DNA from: Fibrobacteraceae bacterium
Lineage (GTDB): Bacteria; Fibrobacterota; Fibrobacteria; Fibrobacterales; Fibrobacteraceae
DNA length: 7,940 bases
Reading direction: 5' to 3'
Assembly (NCBI GenBank): GCA_021443045.1
Contig: JABUUT010000041.1
Coordinates: forward strand, 27,473 to 35,412
Numbering within the stretch: position 1 is the first letter of the stretch; every line of letters starts with the position of its first letter. The translations under genes and the position numbers were made by a program. This document shows, piece by piece, positions 1 to 6,109 of this stretch. A model generated the notes under the pieces. The model was not told the origin of the DNA. It did not search any database and saw only the letters and a program-made list of their open reading frames with translations.

Positions 1-387
1 ACCTGGAGCGGAAACTTCTTGGAAAAAACTCCAACAGAAATGTGGAAACGGAACCTGGATGACGAACGCATTATCGCCCTGGACAACATGCCGGGCTGGG
101 ATAAATACACGCCATCAACAATCCCCATTGCAGGTGCCATTCCAAGAAACACAAATAAATTAAATATTTTAATTCAAGAAAATTCGATACAGCTAAACAT
201 ACCTGCATCGGGCTTTGGGCAAATACAACTTTACGACATTCAGGGCAACCTTATTCAGCAAATTGCAAAGGGGTTCATCAACAAAGGGGAGTTGCCCATA
301 GGCACTTCAAAACTTTCTCGTGGAATGTATATTTTGCAGGCCAAAGTCGGTTCTTCAAGCCTTATTAAATCTATACAGATTCCATAA
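1..387 (+). CDS. C-terminal part of a large secreted protein with type A (T9SS-like) sorting domain; 5' end outside window
   Basis: The frame is open from base 1 and ends with TAA at 385-387, so 128 C-terminal residues are visible and the true start lies upstream. Residues 1-40 (WSGNF, MWKRNLDDERI, DNMPGWDKY) are rich in Trp and acidic residues and look like the end of a catalytic or binding domain. WSGN-type words occur near the end of some mannanase/cellulase barrels, but that is too little to name an enzyme. After a short Pro/Asn linker (about 41-54), residues 55-128 form a small beta domain with the pattern of type A sorting tails: a QLYDIQGN strand-turn, a Gly-rich middle, then LSRGMYILQAKVG and a final SIQIP. 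In Bacteroidota and Fibrobacter such tails direct export and surface attachment through a type IX-like system. The sorting domain is well supported; the enzyme guess is weak. An internal TTG at 19 is not a credible start. Confidence 0.8.
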   Translation, partial: TWSGNFLEKTPTEMWKRNLDDERIIALDNMPGWDKYTPSTIPIAGAIPRNTNKLNILIQENSIQLNIPASGFGQIQLYDIQGNLIQQIAKGFINKGELPIGTSKLSRGMYILQAKVGSSSLIKSIQIP

Positions 388-390
388 GTA

Positions 391-415
391 TCTTGTCGCT
401 TTAGCGAGAGATTTC
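391..415 (+). terminator. Possible weak terminator hairpin after the secreted-protein gene
   Basis: TCGC (396-399) and GCGA (404-407) form a stem around a TTTA loop. The stem can extend by TCTT (391-394) against GAGA (408-411) with one bulged G at 395 and one G-U pair. It is followed by TTTCT only, a poor U-tract. It sits four bases after the stop codon, the right place for an end of transcription, but the weak tail makes read-through likely. Confidence 0.3.
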
Positions 416-421
416 TACATT
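393..421 (+). promoter_or_regulatory. Weak sigma70-like promoter candidate for the operon
   Basis: TTGTCG (393-398) and TACATT (416-421) each match four of six consensus bases, with 17-base spacing. They overlap the hairpin at 391-411. This is the only gap upstream of the six-gene run, so some promoter is expected between 388 and 472, but these boxes are weak. Confidence 0.2.
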
Positions 422-472
422 TACCCAAAACAGGCAAGCGGCAAGTTTGCCAACATAAGGTTTAATAAAATA

Positions 473-1702
473 ATGGAATCCCTCGCCTACTTAGCACGCC
501 AACCCATTCTTGATCGAGATGGCAAAATTTTTGCCTACGAACTTTTATTTAGAGATTCTCCTGCCAGCGACACTGCCATTATTTCTAGTGGGGTTTTAGC
601 AACGGCCCAAGTTTTGGAAAATGTGCTGACCAACATTGGCATTCCGCAAATTGTAGGAGACCACAAGGCCTTTGTAAACTGTAGCCGAGACATGTTGCTA
701 GACAACCTGTTCGCCCTTTTAAATCCAAGGTATTTTGTACTAGAAATTTTAGAAGACGTCCTCGTTGATGATGCCGTAGTAAAATCTGTAGAAAGGTACT
801 ACCACCGCGGTTTTCAGCTTGCCATAGACGACTTTGTATACAATGAAGATTTTTTAAAGCGCTTTGAGCCTCTGTTTCCCTACATTAGCTATGTCAAAAT
901 GGATGTGGTGGACAATTCTGGAGAAAGCATGGCTCAAGCGGCCCAATTTTTCCGTTCAAAAAACATTAAGCTTTTGGCCGAAAAGGTAGAAGACGAAGCC
1001 ACCTTCAAAAAATGCCTTAGCGAAGGCTATGACTACTTCCAAGGATTTTTCTTTGCCAAGCCAGAGTTGGTTATGGGTCAAAAGATTGATGCCACCTCTG
1101 CTGACATTTTAAGCATCATGCTTTTATTGCAGAAACACCCCAGCTTAGATGACTTGTGCGAAAAAATCAATGGCAACAGCGATTTAGCCGCAAACCTTTT
1201 GAAGTACGCCAATTCCGAGGCCGGCAGCCAAAAATACACCGATGTTAAAGACGCCATTGTTTGGACCGGCATGAAAAACATCCACGAGTGGTTGATGCTC
1301 ATGCTGTATGCCCGCCCCGAAATGGGGATGACGGCACAGAGTTCCCCTCTATTCCAAAATGCCAGCCACCGTGCCAAATTTTTAAAAGTTCTAGCCCACA
1401 CCCTAGACCGGAGCGACAACGAATTTATTGCAAAGGCCTTTATGGTGGGCCTCATCAGCCGCATGGATGCATTGGTGCGTGCACCCTTGGAATCGATTTT
1501 GCCCAGCTCTCCCGTAGACGATGAAATGAGCGATGCTCTGCTAAACAGAACAGGGCGACTGGGCACACTACTGCGTTTGGTTGACGCTGTGGAATTAGAC
1601 GACCGAGAAAGCATTCAGTACACCATAGAAGAACTGGGGCTTTCCTTTGAACAACTGAACAGCTGCATCAACACCGCTTACAGAATTGCCAACAACCGAT
1701 AA
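473..1702 (+). CDS. EAL-HDOD (YuxH-type) cyclic-di-GMP signalling protein
   Basis: A 409-residue cytoplasmic protein with an N-terminal EAL domain (about 4-200) and a C-terminal HDOD domain (about 205-390), the YuxH-like architecture. EAL domains bind or hydrolyse cyclic di-GMP; HDOD domains are regulatory modules without HD-hydrolase metal ligands. Residues matching the EAL catalytic set are visible: E23 (YELLFR), N69 (FVN), E91 and E94 (LEILE), D119-D120, K142 (VKMD), E170 (AEKVE) and Q190 (QGFFFAKP). Two deviations stand out: EAL reads ELL, and loop 6, normally DDFGTG, reads DDFVYN. It could be a phosphodiesterase or only a c-di-GMP receptor. ATG 473 is chosen because AAGG at 457-460 precedes it and LARQPI begins just after; the same frame can be extended to 320, but that overlaps the upstream gene and adds 51 residues of no family likeness. 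It is the first gene of the run; recR follows after 10 bases. Confidence 0.9.
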   Translation: MESLAYLARQPILDRDGKIFAYELLFRDSPASDTAIISSGVLATAQVLENVLTNIGIPQIVGDHKAFVNCSRDMLLDNLFALLNPRYFVLEILEDVLVDDAVVKSVERYYHRGFQLAIDDFVYNEDFLKRFEPLFPYISYVKMDVVDNSGESMAQAAQFFRSKNIKLLAEKVEDEATFKKCLSEGYDYFQGFFFAKPELVMGQKIDATSADILSIMLLLQKHPSLDDLCEKINGNSDLAANLLKYANSEAGSQKYTDVKDAIVWTGMKNIHEWLMLMLYARPEMGMTAQSSPLFQNASHRAKFLKVLAHTLDRSDNEFIAKAFMVGLISRMDALVRAPLESILPSSPVDDEMSDALLNRTGRLGTLLRLVDAVELDDRESIQYTIEELGLSFEQLNSCINTAYRIANNR

Positions 1703-1712
1703 GGACTAGCAA

Positions 1713-2309
1713 ATGAGCATTGAGCCTAAATGTTTGGAAGACCTTATTAAGGAATTCGCCTCGCTGCCCAGCATTGGGCAAAAAACAGCACGGCGTCTGG
1801 CTTACCATATTCTTACTAGAACCTCAGGCGACGTTGAACATTTTGCTCAAACCTTAAACGACGCCAAGCAAAAGGTGCATGCCTGCCCTTCTTGCCATTG
1901 CTTTACAGACCAGGAAATTTGCCCCCTCTGCATTTCTCGCCGGGGAACGAAGTCGTTGTGCGTGGTTGAAAAAAGTTCCGACATCGTTCCCTTTGAACGG
2001 GCAGGCATATTCAAGGGACTCTACTTTGTTCTGGGTGGTGTCATTTCGCCCCTAGATGGCATTGGACCAGAACAGATTCACCTGCCCCAACTGGTGCAGC
2101 GAATAAAAGACGAAAGTATTGAAGAACTGGTGCTTGCCCTGGGAAGTAGCCCAGAAGCCGACAGCACCGCCCTGATGATTGATCGAATGCTCTCTGGAGA
2201 AAATGTAAGGCGCACCCGCCTGGCCCGAGGCATTCCCATGGGTAGCGACTTGGAATTTGTAGATGAAGTAACCATGCTCCGCGCATTTGAAAGCCGCGTT
2301 AGCCTATAG
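1713..2309 (+). CDS. recR: Recombination mediator protein RecR
   Basis: At 198 residues it is the usual RecR length. RecR acts with RecO (and RecF) to load RecA onto SSB-coated gaps during recombinational repair. The domains come in canonical order: a helix-hairpin-helix region with LPSIGQKTARRLA (18-30), a C4 zinc finger with C58, C61, C70 and C73, a Toprim domain from about residue 80 (LCVVE) through the acidic stretch PEAD (147-150), and the C-terminal block TRLARGIPMGSDLEFVDEVT (168-187), close to the family signature. The usual EGE of the Toprim acidic motif reads EAD, a mild change. The start ATG 1713 has AAGGA at 1701-1705, which overlaps the stop of the EAL-HDOD gene. Instead of the common dnaX-ybaB partners, its neighbours here are a signalling gene and engB. 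Identification is secure. Confidence 0.97.
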   Translation: MSIEPKCLEDLIKEFASLPSIGQKTARRLAYHILTRTSGDVEHFAQTLNDAKQKVHACPSCHCFTDQEICPLCISRRGTKSLCVVEKSSDIVPFERAGIFKGLYFVLGGVISPLDGIGPEQIHLPQLVQRIKDESIEELVLALGSSPEADSTALMIDRMLSGENVRRTRLARGIPMGSDLEFVDEVTMLRAFESRVSL

Positions 2310-2313
2310 GAGA
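2308..2313 (+). promoter_or_regulatory. Shine-Dalgarno site that fixes the engB start
   Basis: AGGAGA overlaps the last two bases of the recR stop codon and lies seven bases before ATG 2321. The in-frame TTG at 2315 is only one base from it, so the ATG is the better start. Confidence 0.8.
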
Positions 2314-2320
2314 TTTGTAT

Positions 2321-2941
2321 ATGGGAAGAGCCCCTGTTGTTGTTGGCGGTTTTGAAATCACCTCCGCAGAATTTGTAAAAAGTGCAACAGCACTGAGCGG
2401 TCTTCCCGAAGAGAGGCTGCCCCAAATTGCATTCCTTGGAAGGTCCAATGTGGGCAAGTCTTCCCTAATGAATGCCCTTACCGGATCCAAAAACCTGGTA
2501 AAAGTCAGTTCCACCCCCGGAAAAACAAGAGAAATCAATTTTTTTAAGATCAATAATCAATTTTTTCTTGTAGATTTACCAGGTGTAGGCTTTGCAAAAG
2601 TCAGCATCACCAAGAGAGACCAAATGGCCGATTTCATTCGCGAGTATGTGGAGAAATGCCAAGACCTTAAAGGGTTAATCTATTTGGTGGATATTCGGCA
2701 TGGAGGCACACCCACCGACATAGAAACGGTGGAAGCCATTCGTGAAACAGGATGTCCAGTTCTCATTGTGGCCAGCAAGATGGATAAAGTGAACCAATCT
2801 GAAAAGGCCCAAGGTTTAAAGCTGATTAAGCAACGTCTTGAATTGGAAACAAACCCCATCTGTGTCAGCTCTTTTAAAAAGACTGGCCTGGATAACTTGT
2901 GGAATGAAATTCTGAGAGCCGTAGAAAAAAAGGATGTCTGA
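2321..2941 (+). CDS. engB: Ribosome biogenesis GTP-binding protein EngB/YsxC/YihA
   Basis: A 206-residue TRAFAC-class GTPase of the EngB (YsxC, YihA) family, needed in model bacteria for late assembly of the large ribosomal subunit. The GTPase motifs appear in order: G1 GRSNVGKS (40-47), the G2 region STPGKTREINFF with its conserved Thr, G3 DLPG (85-88) continuing as VGFA, typical of this family, G4 SKMDK (152-156, a TKxD variant) and G5 near CVSSFKKTGL (181-190). The short N-terminal strand before G1 and the length both match EngB rather than Era or Der. The start is ATG 2321, with a strong ribosome site at 2308-2313. Its last eight bases overlap the start of the mlaE-like gene, suggesting translational coupling. 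Confidence 0.96.
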   Translation: MGRAPVVVGGFEITSAEFVKSATALSGLPEERLPQIAFLGRSNVGKSSLMNALTGSKNLVKVSSTPGKTREINFFKINNQFFLVDLPGVGFAKVSITKRDQMADFIREYVEKCQDLKGLIYLVDIRHGGTPTDIETVEAIRETGCPVLIVASKMDKVNQSEKAQGLKLIKQRLELETNPICVSSFKKTGLDNLWNEILRAVEKKDV

Positions 2942-3812
2942 AGAAGTAAAAAACTGGCAAAAACTGACCATTGTGGGAAAGCTTTTCCACAAGATGGGTC
3001 TTGCGTTGCTAAAAACCACAGCAGGGCAGCTGACAGCCCTGTTCTTTAGAGCATTCTGGTCTCTGTTCCACTCCGAAAGCCGCAGTTTTAAAACCGACAC
3101 CCGCAACATTATTCTTCAAACTTTTTTTACGGGAGTTGAAATTTTTCCCATCCTCTTTGTGGTTGCCGCCCTGTTTGGCTCCGTTGTTATTATCGAGGTA
3201 ATAACGCTAACCGGCAAAATGGGCTTTTCCGATGTGGTGGGAACCTTGATTGTGGTGGTGGTTATTCGCGAGTTGGGCCCCATTCTTACAGCCTTCCTTA
3301 TTGCCGGTCGAAGCGGTTCATCCCTCACCACTTATGTTGGTGGTATGGTTATTGATTCCGAAGTAGACGCCTTGGCCTCCATGGGCATAGACCCTATTCG
3401 TTATCTGGTAATGCCAGGTCTCATTGGCGGAATGATAGCTACCTTCATGATGACCATCTTGTTTAGTGCCACCGCCATTTTTTGTGGTTTTGGACTTACA
3501 AAAGCCCTGATTTTAGCATCTGGAAACATTATCAATATACAGCTTACATGGGACTACCTTTCCACAGAACTCATCAAAGCCATTTCTCTAAACGACTTTA
3601 TCATTGTTATTGTAAAGCCCGTTGTATTTGGAGCCATCATCACTTGCAACGCATGCTACCAAGCACTCAACATTCCTCGCGACATCCGTCAGGTGCCTAA
3701 GGCCACATCCCGCTCCGTTATTCGTTCCTTCTTGTATGTTGTGCTTTCTGATGTTGCTATTTCTCTATTCTATCTGTTAGACTACTACAACGAACTTTCT
3801 AAACTAATATGA
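2934..3812 (+). CDS. mlaE: MlaE-family phospholipid-transport ABC permease
   Basis: A 292-residue inner-membrane permease of the MlaE/YrbE family, which as a dimer with MlaF ATPases moves phospholipids between inner and outer membranes. The family hallmark is clear at residues 111-162: IRELGPILTAFLIAGRSGSS, then GGMVIDSEVDALASMGIDPI and RYLVMPG. The C-terminal region has the family pattern CYQALNI...PKATSRSVIRSFLYVVLSD (241-273). Hydrophobic segments lie at about 68-90, 104-124, 160-190, 222-240 and 265-284. Residues 1-55, polar to amphipathic, are somewhat longer than in E. coli MlaE. The ATG at 2934 lies inside the end of engB, and AAGG directly abuts it with no spacing, so initiation probably depends on coupling to engB translation. 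The stop overlaps the next ATG by four bases. Lipid substrate and direction cannot be read from the sequence. Confidence 0.93.
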   Translation: MSEEVKNWQKLTIVGKLFHKMGLALLKTTAGQLTALFFRAFWSLFHSESRSFKTDTRNIILQTFFTGVEIFPILFVVAALFGSVVIIEVITLTGKMGFSDVVGTLIVVVVIRELGPILTAFLIAGRSGSSLTTYVGGMVIDSEVDALASMGIDPIRYLVMPGLIGGMIATFMMTILFSATAIFCGFGLTKALILASGNIINIQLTWDYLSTELIKAISLNDFIIVIVKPVVFGAIITCNACYQALNIPRDIRQVPKATSRSVIRSFLYVVLSDVAISLFYLLDYYNELSKLI

Positions 3813-4663
3813 TTATTGAGCCGCACGACGAAGTATTCCGAATGGAAAATGTACACTTGTCCTACAACGGATTGGTGGGTACCGCCTTTTCCAAGCCCAG
3901 GGCTTTGTCGTTTTTTGAAGATCAAGAAAAAGATAGCAACGAACTGATTACCGAAGCCAGCCTAATGCTAAAGCGCGGAGAAACCATTTGCATTGGAGGC
4001 CCTTCAGGGCAAGGTAAAAGCGCACTGCTCCGGGTTATCGCGGGGCTTGCCCGTCCTACTCAAGGGCGCCTCTACTACTTTGGAGAGTTCCTTCCTCCAG
4101 AACGCCTTACGGCATTGGAAGTGGCGAAAAGACAGGTGGGATTTGTATTTCAGAATGGAGCCCTTATTTCGAACCTTCGGGTTAGAGACAATATTGCCTT
4201 GCCACTGCGTTACCACAAAATAGGCAATCAGGCAGAAATTGACGAACGAATCAACATGGCTATGGATCTGATGCGAGTGAGGAGCCACGCCGATTTGTTC
4301 CCTCACATGCTGAGCGCGGGCATTCAAAAACGTGTGGCCATAGCCCGCTCTTGGGCCATGGACCCTAAACTTCTTTTAATGGATGAACCCACCGCCGGTT
4401 TGGACAACTACAACCGCCGAAATATTCTGCCTCTGATAGACAACATGCGCATGCTGTTTAAAACATCCATCATCATTGTGACCCACGACTTGCTCATTGC
4501 CAAGGAACTTAATTGCAATATTTGTTTTTTACACAACAAAAAATTAACGGAGCCAGGCTCCTTTGATTACTGGGCCCAGTCCAACACCGAAATTTCCAGA
4601 GAACTATTCCGCGACATGCGAAACTCTCCCGAGTCTCCATCGATTGCCAGAATCTCTGGTTAA
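3809..4663 (+). CDS. mlaF: MlaF-like ABC transporter ATPase (phospholipid transport)
   Basis: A 284-residue nucleotide-binding subunit that should power the adjacent MlaE-type permease. ABC motifs in order: Walker A GPSGQGKS (64-71), Q-loop Q115 (GFVFQNGAL), signature LSAGI followed by QKRVAIARS (168-181), Walker B LLLMDE (188-193) with D-loop AGLD, and switch His226 (VTHD). Two oddities stand out. The signature has Ala where LSGGQ/LSGGM has Gly. About 20-25 extra residues, rich in charged and aromatic side chains, separate the first strand (MENVHLSYNG) from the usual ITEASLMLKRGE strand. The ATG shares ATGA with the mlaE stop and has no Shine-Dalgarno, which indicates tight coupling. The pairing with mlaE supports MlaF rather than a generic exporter ATPase. 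No MCE-domain gene (mlaD) follows. Confidence 0.88.
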   Translation: MIIEPHDEVFRMENVHLSYNGLVGTAFSKPRALSFFEDQEKDSNELITEASLMLKRGETICIGGPSGQGKSALLRVIAGLARPTQGRLYYFGEFLPPERLTALEVAKRQVGFVFQNGALISNLRVRDNIALPLRYHKIGNQAEIDERINMAMDLMRVRSHADLFPHMLSAGIQKRVAIARSWAMDPKLLLMDEPTAGLDNYNRRNILPLIDNMRMLFKTSIIIVTHDLLIAKELNCNICFLHNKKLTEPGSFDYWAQSNTEISRELFRDMRNSPESPSIARISG

Positions 4664-4698
4664 TGACTCACACTCAAATTCTACTTTATTTGCCATGA
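4663..4698 (+). CDS. Candidate 11-codon leader minicistron between mlaF and pyrC
   Basis: ATG 4663 overlaps the mlaF stop as TAATG, and the frame reads MTHTQILLYLP then TGA at 4696-4698, which overlaps the pyrC ATG as ATGA. It thus fills the whole mlaF-pyrC gap exactly. pyrC has no recognisable Shine-Dalgarno, so ribosomes could reach it by stop-start coupling through this peptide. Its own ribosome site is also weak. The geometry is visible in the sequence; translation is inference, and chance is possible for so short a frame. Confidence 0.35.
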   Translation: MTHTQILLYLP

Positions 4699-5708
4699 AA
4701 ACGATTGAACTACCTTTACCCGATGATTTTCACGCCCACCTTCGTCAAGACGCACAGCTGCCAGGCTATGTTCGGGACTTGAGCGCTCAATTTGGACGCG
4801 CTCTGGTAATGCCCAACACCATTCCTCCAATGACCACCGCAGCCGCCATTGCAGACTACAAAAGTCAAATTTTGGAATCGGCTTCTTTTGTGCGGCCAGA
4901 CTTTGAAGTTCTCATGACCTTCAAGCTGAACCCCAATTATTCAGAACAGGATTTGAAGGATATGATGGCCGTTGGCGTGGTGGCTGGCAAGTACTACCCC
5001 GCAGGAGTCACCACTAATAGCGCCGACGGCATTAGCGATTTTGAGGCGGTATTCCCCGTGGTGGCCATGATGGAAAAACTTGGCCTGGTGCTTTGCGTTC
5101 ATGGAGAGGAACCAGGAGAGTTCTGCCTGGACCGTGAGCCCGCCTTTATCAAGCGAGTGGAAATCTTGGCCGAAAAATTCCCCAAGCTGAAAATTGTATT
5201 TGAACATCTTTCCAGCGCCAAAGCGGTGGAGGCGGTAAAACGCCTGCCGAATAATGTGGCAGCCACCTTTACGGTGCACCACCTGATGATGACTCTTGAC
5301 GATGTGGTGGGAGACGCCCTCCGGCCGCATCATTTTTGCAAGCCTTTGCCCAAGCGGCCGGAAGACCGTGCCGCCATTCGTGAAGCAGCCTTCAGTGGAA
5401 ACCCAAAGTTCTTTTTAGGCACGGACTCGGCGCCACACCTACAAGGTAAAAAAGAATGCCCCTGTGGCGCCGCGGGCGTCTACAGCGCTCCTGTTGCTAT
5501 TCCTCTACTGGTCCAGGAATTCGACCGTGCTGGTGCCCTAGATAAACTGCCCGACTTTATCGCAGGCTTCGGTGCAGACTTTTACCAAATTCCCCGTACC
5601 ACAAAGCGGATTGAAGTGGTAAAGGAAAGCTGGACTGTACCCGCCGTAGTAAACGGCGTAGTTCCCCTAGCCGCAGGCCAAACTCTGGAATGGAAAATTA
5701 GAGACTAG
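4695..5708 (+). CDS. pyrC: Dihydroorotase (homodimeric PyrC type)
   Basis: A 337-residue cytosolic zinc amidohydrolase that interconverts N-carbamoyl-L-aspartate and dihydroorotate, the third step of pyrimidine synthesis. It resembles E. coli-type PyrC (348 residues) rather than the longer PyrC of Gram-positives. Metal and catalytic residues are in place: H13 and H15 in DDFHAHLRQ, the lysine expected to be carboxylated, K99, in GKYYPAGVTTNS, H136 (CVHGE), H171 (FEHLSS) and D244 in FLGTDSAPH. The RPHHFCKPLPKR block (210-221) and the CPCGAAGVYSAP block (255-266) match family landmarks. ATG 4695 is chosen because MKTIELPLPDDFHAHLR is a typical N-terminus; the same frame runs back into mlaF but without family likeness. 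No Shine-Dalgarno precedes it. It is the last gene of the run; the next gene is convergent. Confidence 0.96.
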   Translation: MKTIELPLPDDFHAHLRQDAQLPGYVRDLSAQFGRALVMPNTIPPMTTAAAIADYKSQILESASFVRPDFEVLMTFKLNPNYSEQDLKDMMAVGVVAGKYYPAGVTTNSADGISDFEAVFPVVAMMEKLGLVLCVHGEEPGEFCLDREPAFIKRVEILAEKFPKLKIVFEHLSSAKAVEAVKRLPNNVAATFTVHHLMMTLDDVVGDALRPHHFCKPLPKRPEDRAAIREAAFSGNPKFFLGTDSAPHLQGKKECPCGAAGVYSAPVAIPLLVQEFDRAGALDKLPDFIAGFGADFYQIPRTTKRIEVVKESWTVPAVVNGVVPLAAGQTLEWKIRD

Positions 5709-5745
5709 GGAGTGGCGACTCATTGGGGGCAAGATTAAAAAGCAA

Positions 5746-5826
5746 TCATTTCATTCGGTTTCCAAGCAGGTCAAAACGCATACCATTCTTTTTCACTTGT
5801 ACTGAGTGACCATCAAAGCGAAAAGG
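5746..5826 (-). pseudogene. Frameshifted remnant of a Fibrobacter-type C-terminal sorting tail
   Basis: On the minus strand, in a different frame from the small secreted ORF that stops at 5793, the DNA encodes RFDGHSVQVKKNG then MRFDLLGNRMK and a TGA at 5748-5746. This is the form expected of a C-terminal sorting tail on Fibrobacter surface proteins. The frame has no start of its own: a TAA at 5829-5827 blocks it upstream. The shift joining it to the signal-peptide ORF must therefore lie in the stretch open in both frames, about 5796-5826. I read it as the lost end of the same gene. The resemblance is from memory of the protein style, not a search. Confidence 0.6.
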
Positions 5827-6017
5827 TTATCCTTTGATTCCGTTGCATCAATGTCTTTAACTAGGCGGTAATCAGCATCAAGGCTGCAATCTTCAACGCC
5901 TACCAGTTGCAAATCAGCGTAGGTGGCAACCTCGTATTCGCCGGCTTTGTTCTGGTTAAGCTCGCATGCCGCATGAGCGACAAACGGTAGAGCTAAAAAG
6001 AGAATATAAGGTTTCAT
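5793..6017 (-). CDS. Small secreted protein, probable remnant of a larger surface protein (signal peptide plus GLUG-like start)
   Basis: A 74-residue reading frame. Residues 1-16 are a good signal peptide (MKPY, hydrophobic core, AHA before Ala17), cleaved by signal peptidase I; H15 before AAC argues against a lipobox. The mature part contains YEVATYADLQLVG (28-40) and YRLVKDIDATES (50-61), the wording of the short units that open GLUG-type repeat proteins (time/area word, then DID). Cys18 and Cys44 could pair. The protein stops just after this one unit, and the sorting tail that should end it lies in another frame (5746-5826). The ATG at 6017 is chosen over a TTG at 6041 because GAGGA (6026-6022) precedes it and the signal peptide begins there. 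Either a decayed gene after deletion plus frameshift, or less likely a genuine small exported protein. Function unknown. Confidence 0.6.
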   Translation of the reverse strand: MKPYILFLALPFVAHAACELNQNKAGEYEVATYADLQLVGVEDCSLDADYRLVKDIDATESKDNLFALMVTQYK

Positions 6018-6021
6018 TGCA

Positions 6022-6047
6022 TCCTCAAGAATGATAAGCAAATTATA
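6022..6047 (-). promoter_or_regulatory. -10 box and ribosome site of the minus-strand secreted ORF
   Basis: Reading the minus strand, a perfect TATAAT lies at 6047-6042, followed by a likely start of transcription near 6035, then GAGGA at 6026-6022 and ATG at 6017 after four bases. No good -35 box is seen at 16-18 bases (the region is A/T-rich). These signals look intact although the gene body appears decayed. Confidence 0.5.
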
Positions 6048-6109
6048 GGAATTTTTACAAAATCAAAATACAGATTCAACACCTTAAAAAAGTGGAATCA
6101 GAAGGATTT

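Noticed and set aside
320..472. Longer N-terminus for the EAL-HDOD protein
   Set aside because: It overlaps the upstream gene's coding end in another frame, has no family likeness, and ATG 473 has a ribosome site and the expected LARQPI start.
1078..1614. 178-codon open frame on the minus strand
   Set aside because: Lies wholly antisense to the EAL-HDOD gene, Ser/Arg-rich without any domain pattern, no ribosome site; a shadow frame.
2078..2553. Minus-strand frames spanning the recR-engB junction
   Set aside because: Both flanking plus-strand genes are unmistakable families and the minus frames show no protein features.
4563..4694. Extension of pyrC back into mlaF
   Set aside because: The 44 added residues overlap mlaF in another frame and precede a classic PyrC N-terminus.
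4941..5333. 130-codon open frame on the minus strand
   Set aside because: Antisense to conserved pyrC catalytic blocks; His-rich composition is the reverse reading of those codons.
5709..5722. GAGT/ACTC hairpin after pyrC as a terminator
   Set aside because: Only four pairs and no T-tract on either strand; not enough to call.
6018..6041. TTG 6041 start for the minus-strand secreted ORF
   Set aside because: It would lie within a base of the -10 box and adds residues before an otherwise perfect signal peptide with its own ribosome site.
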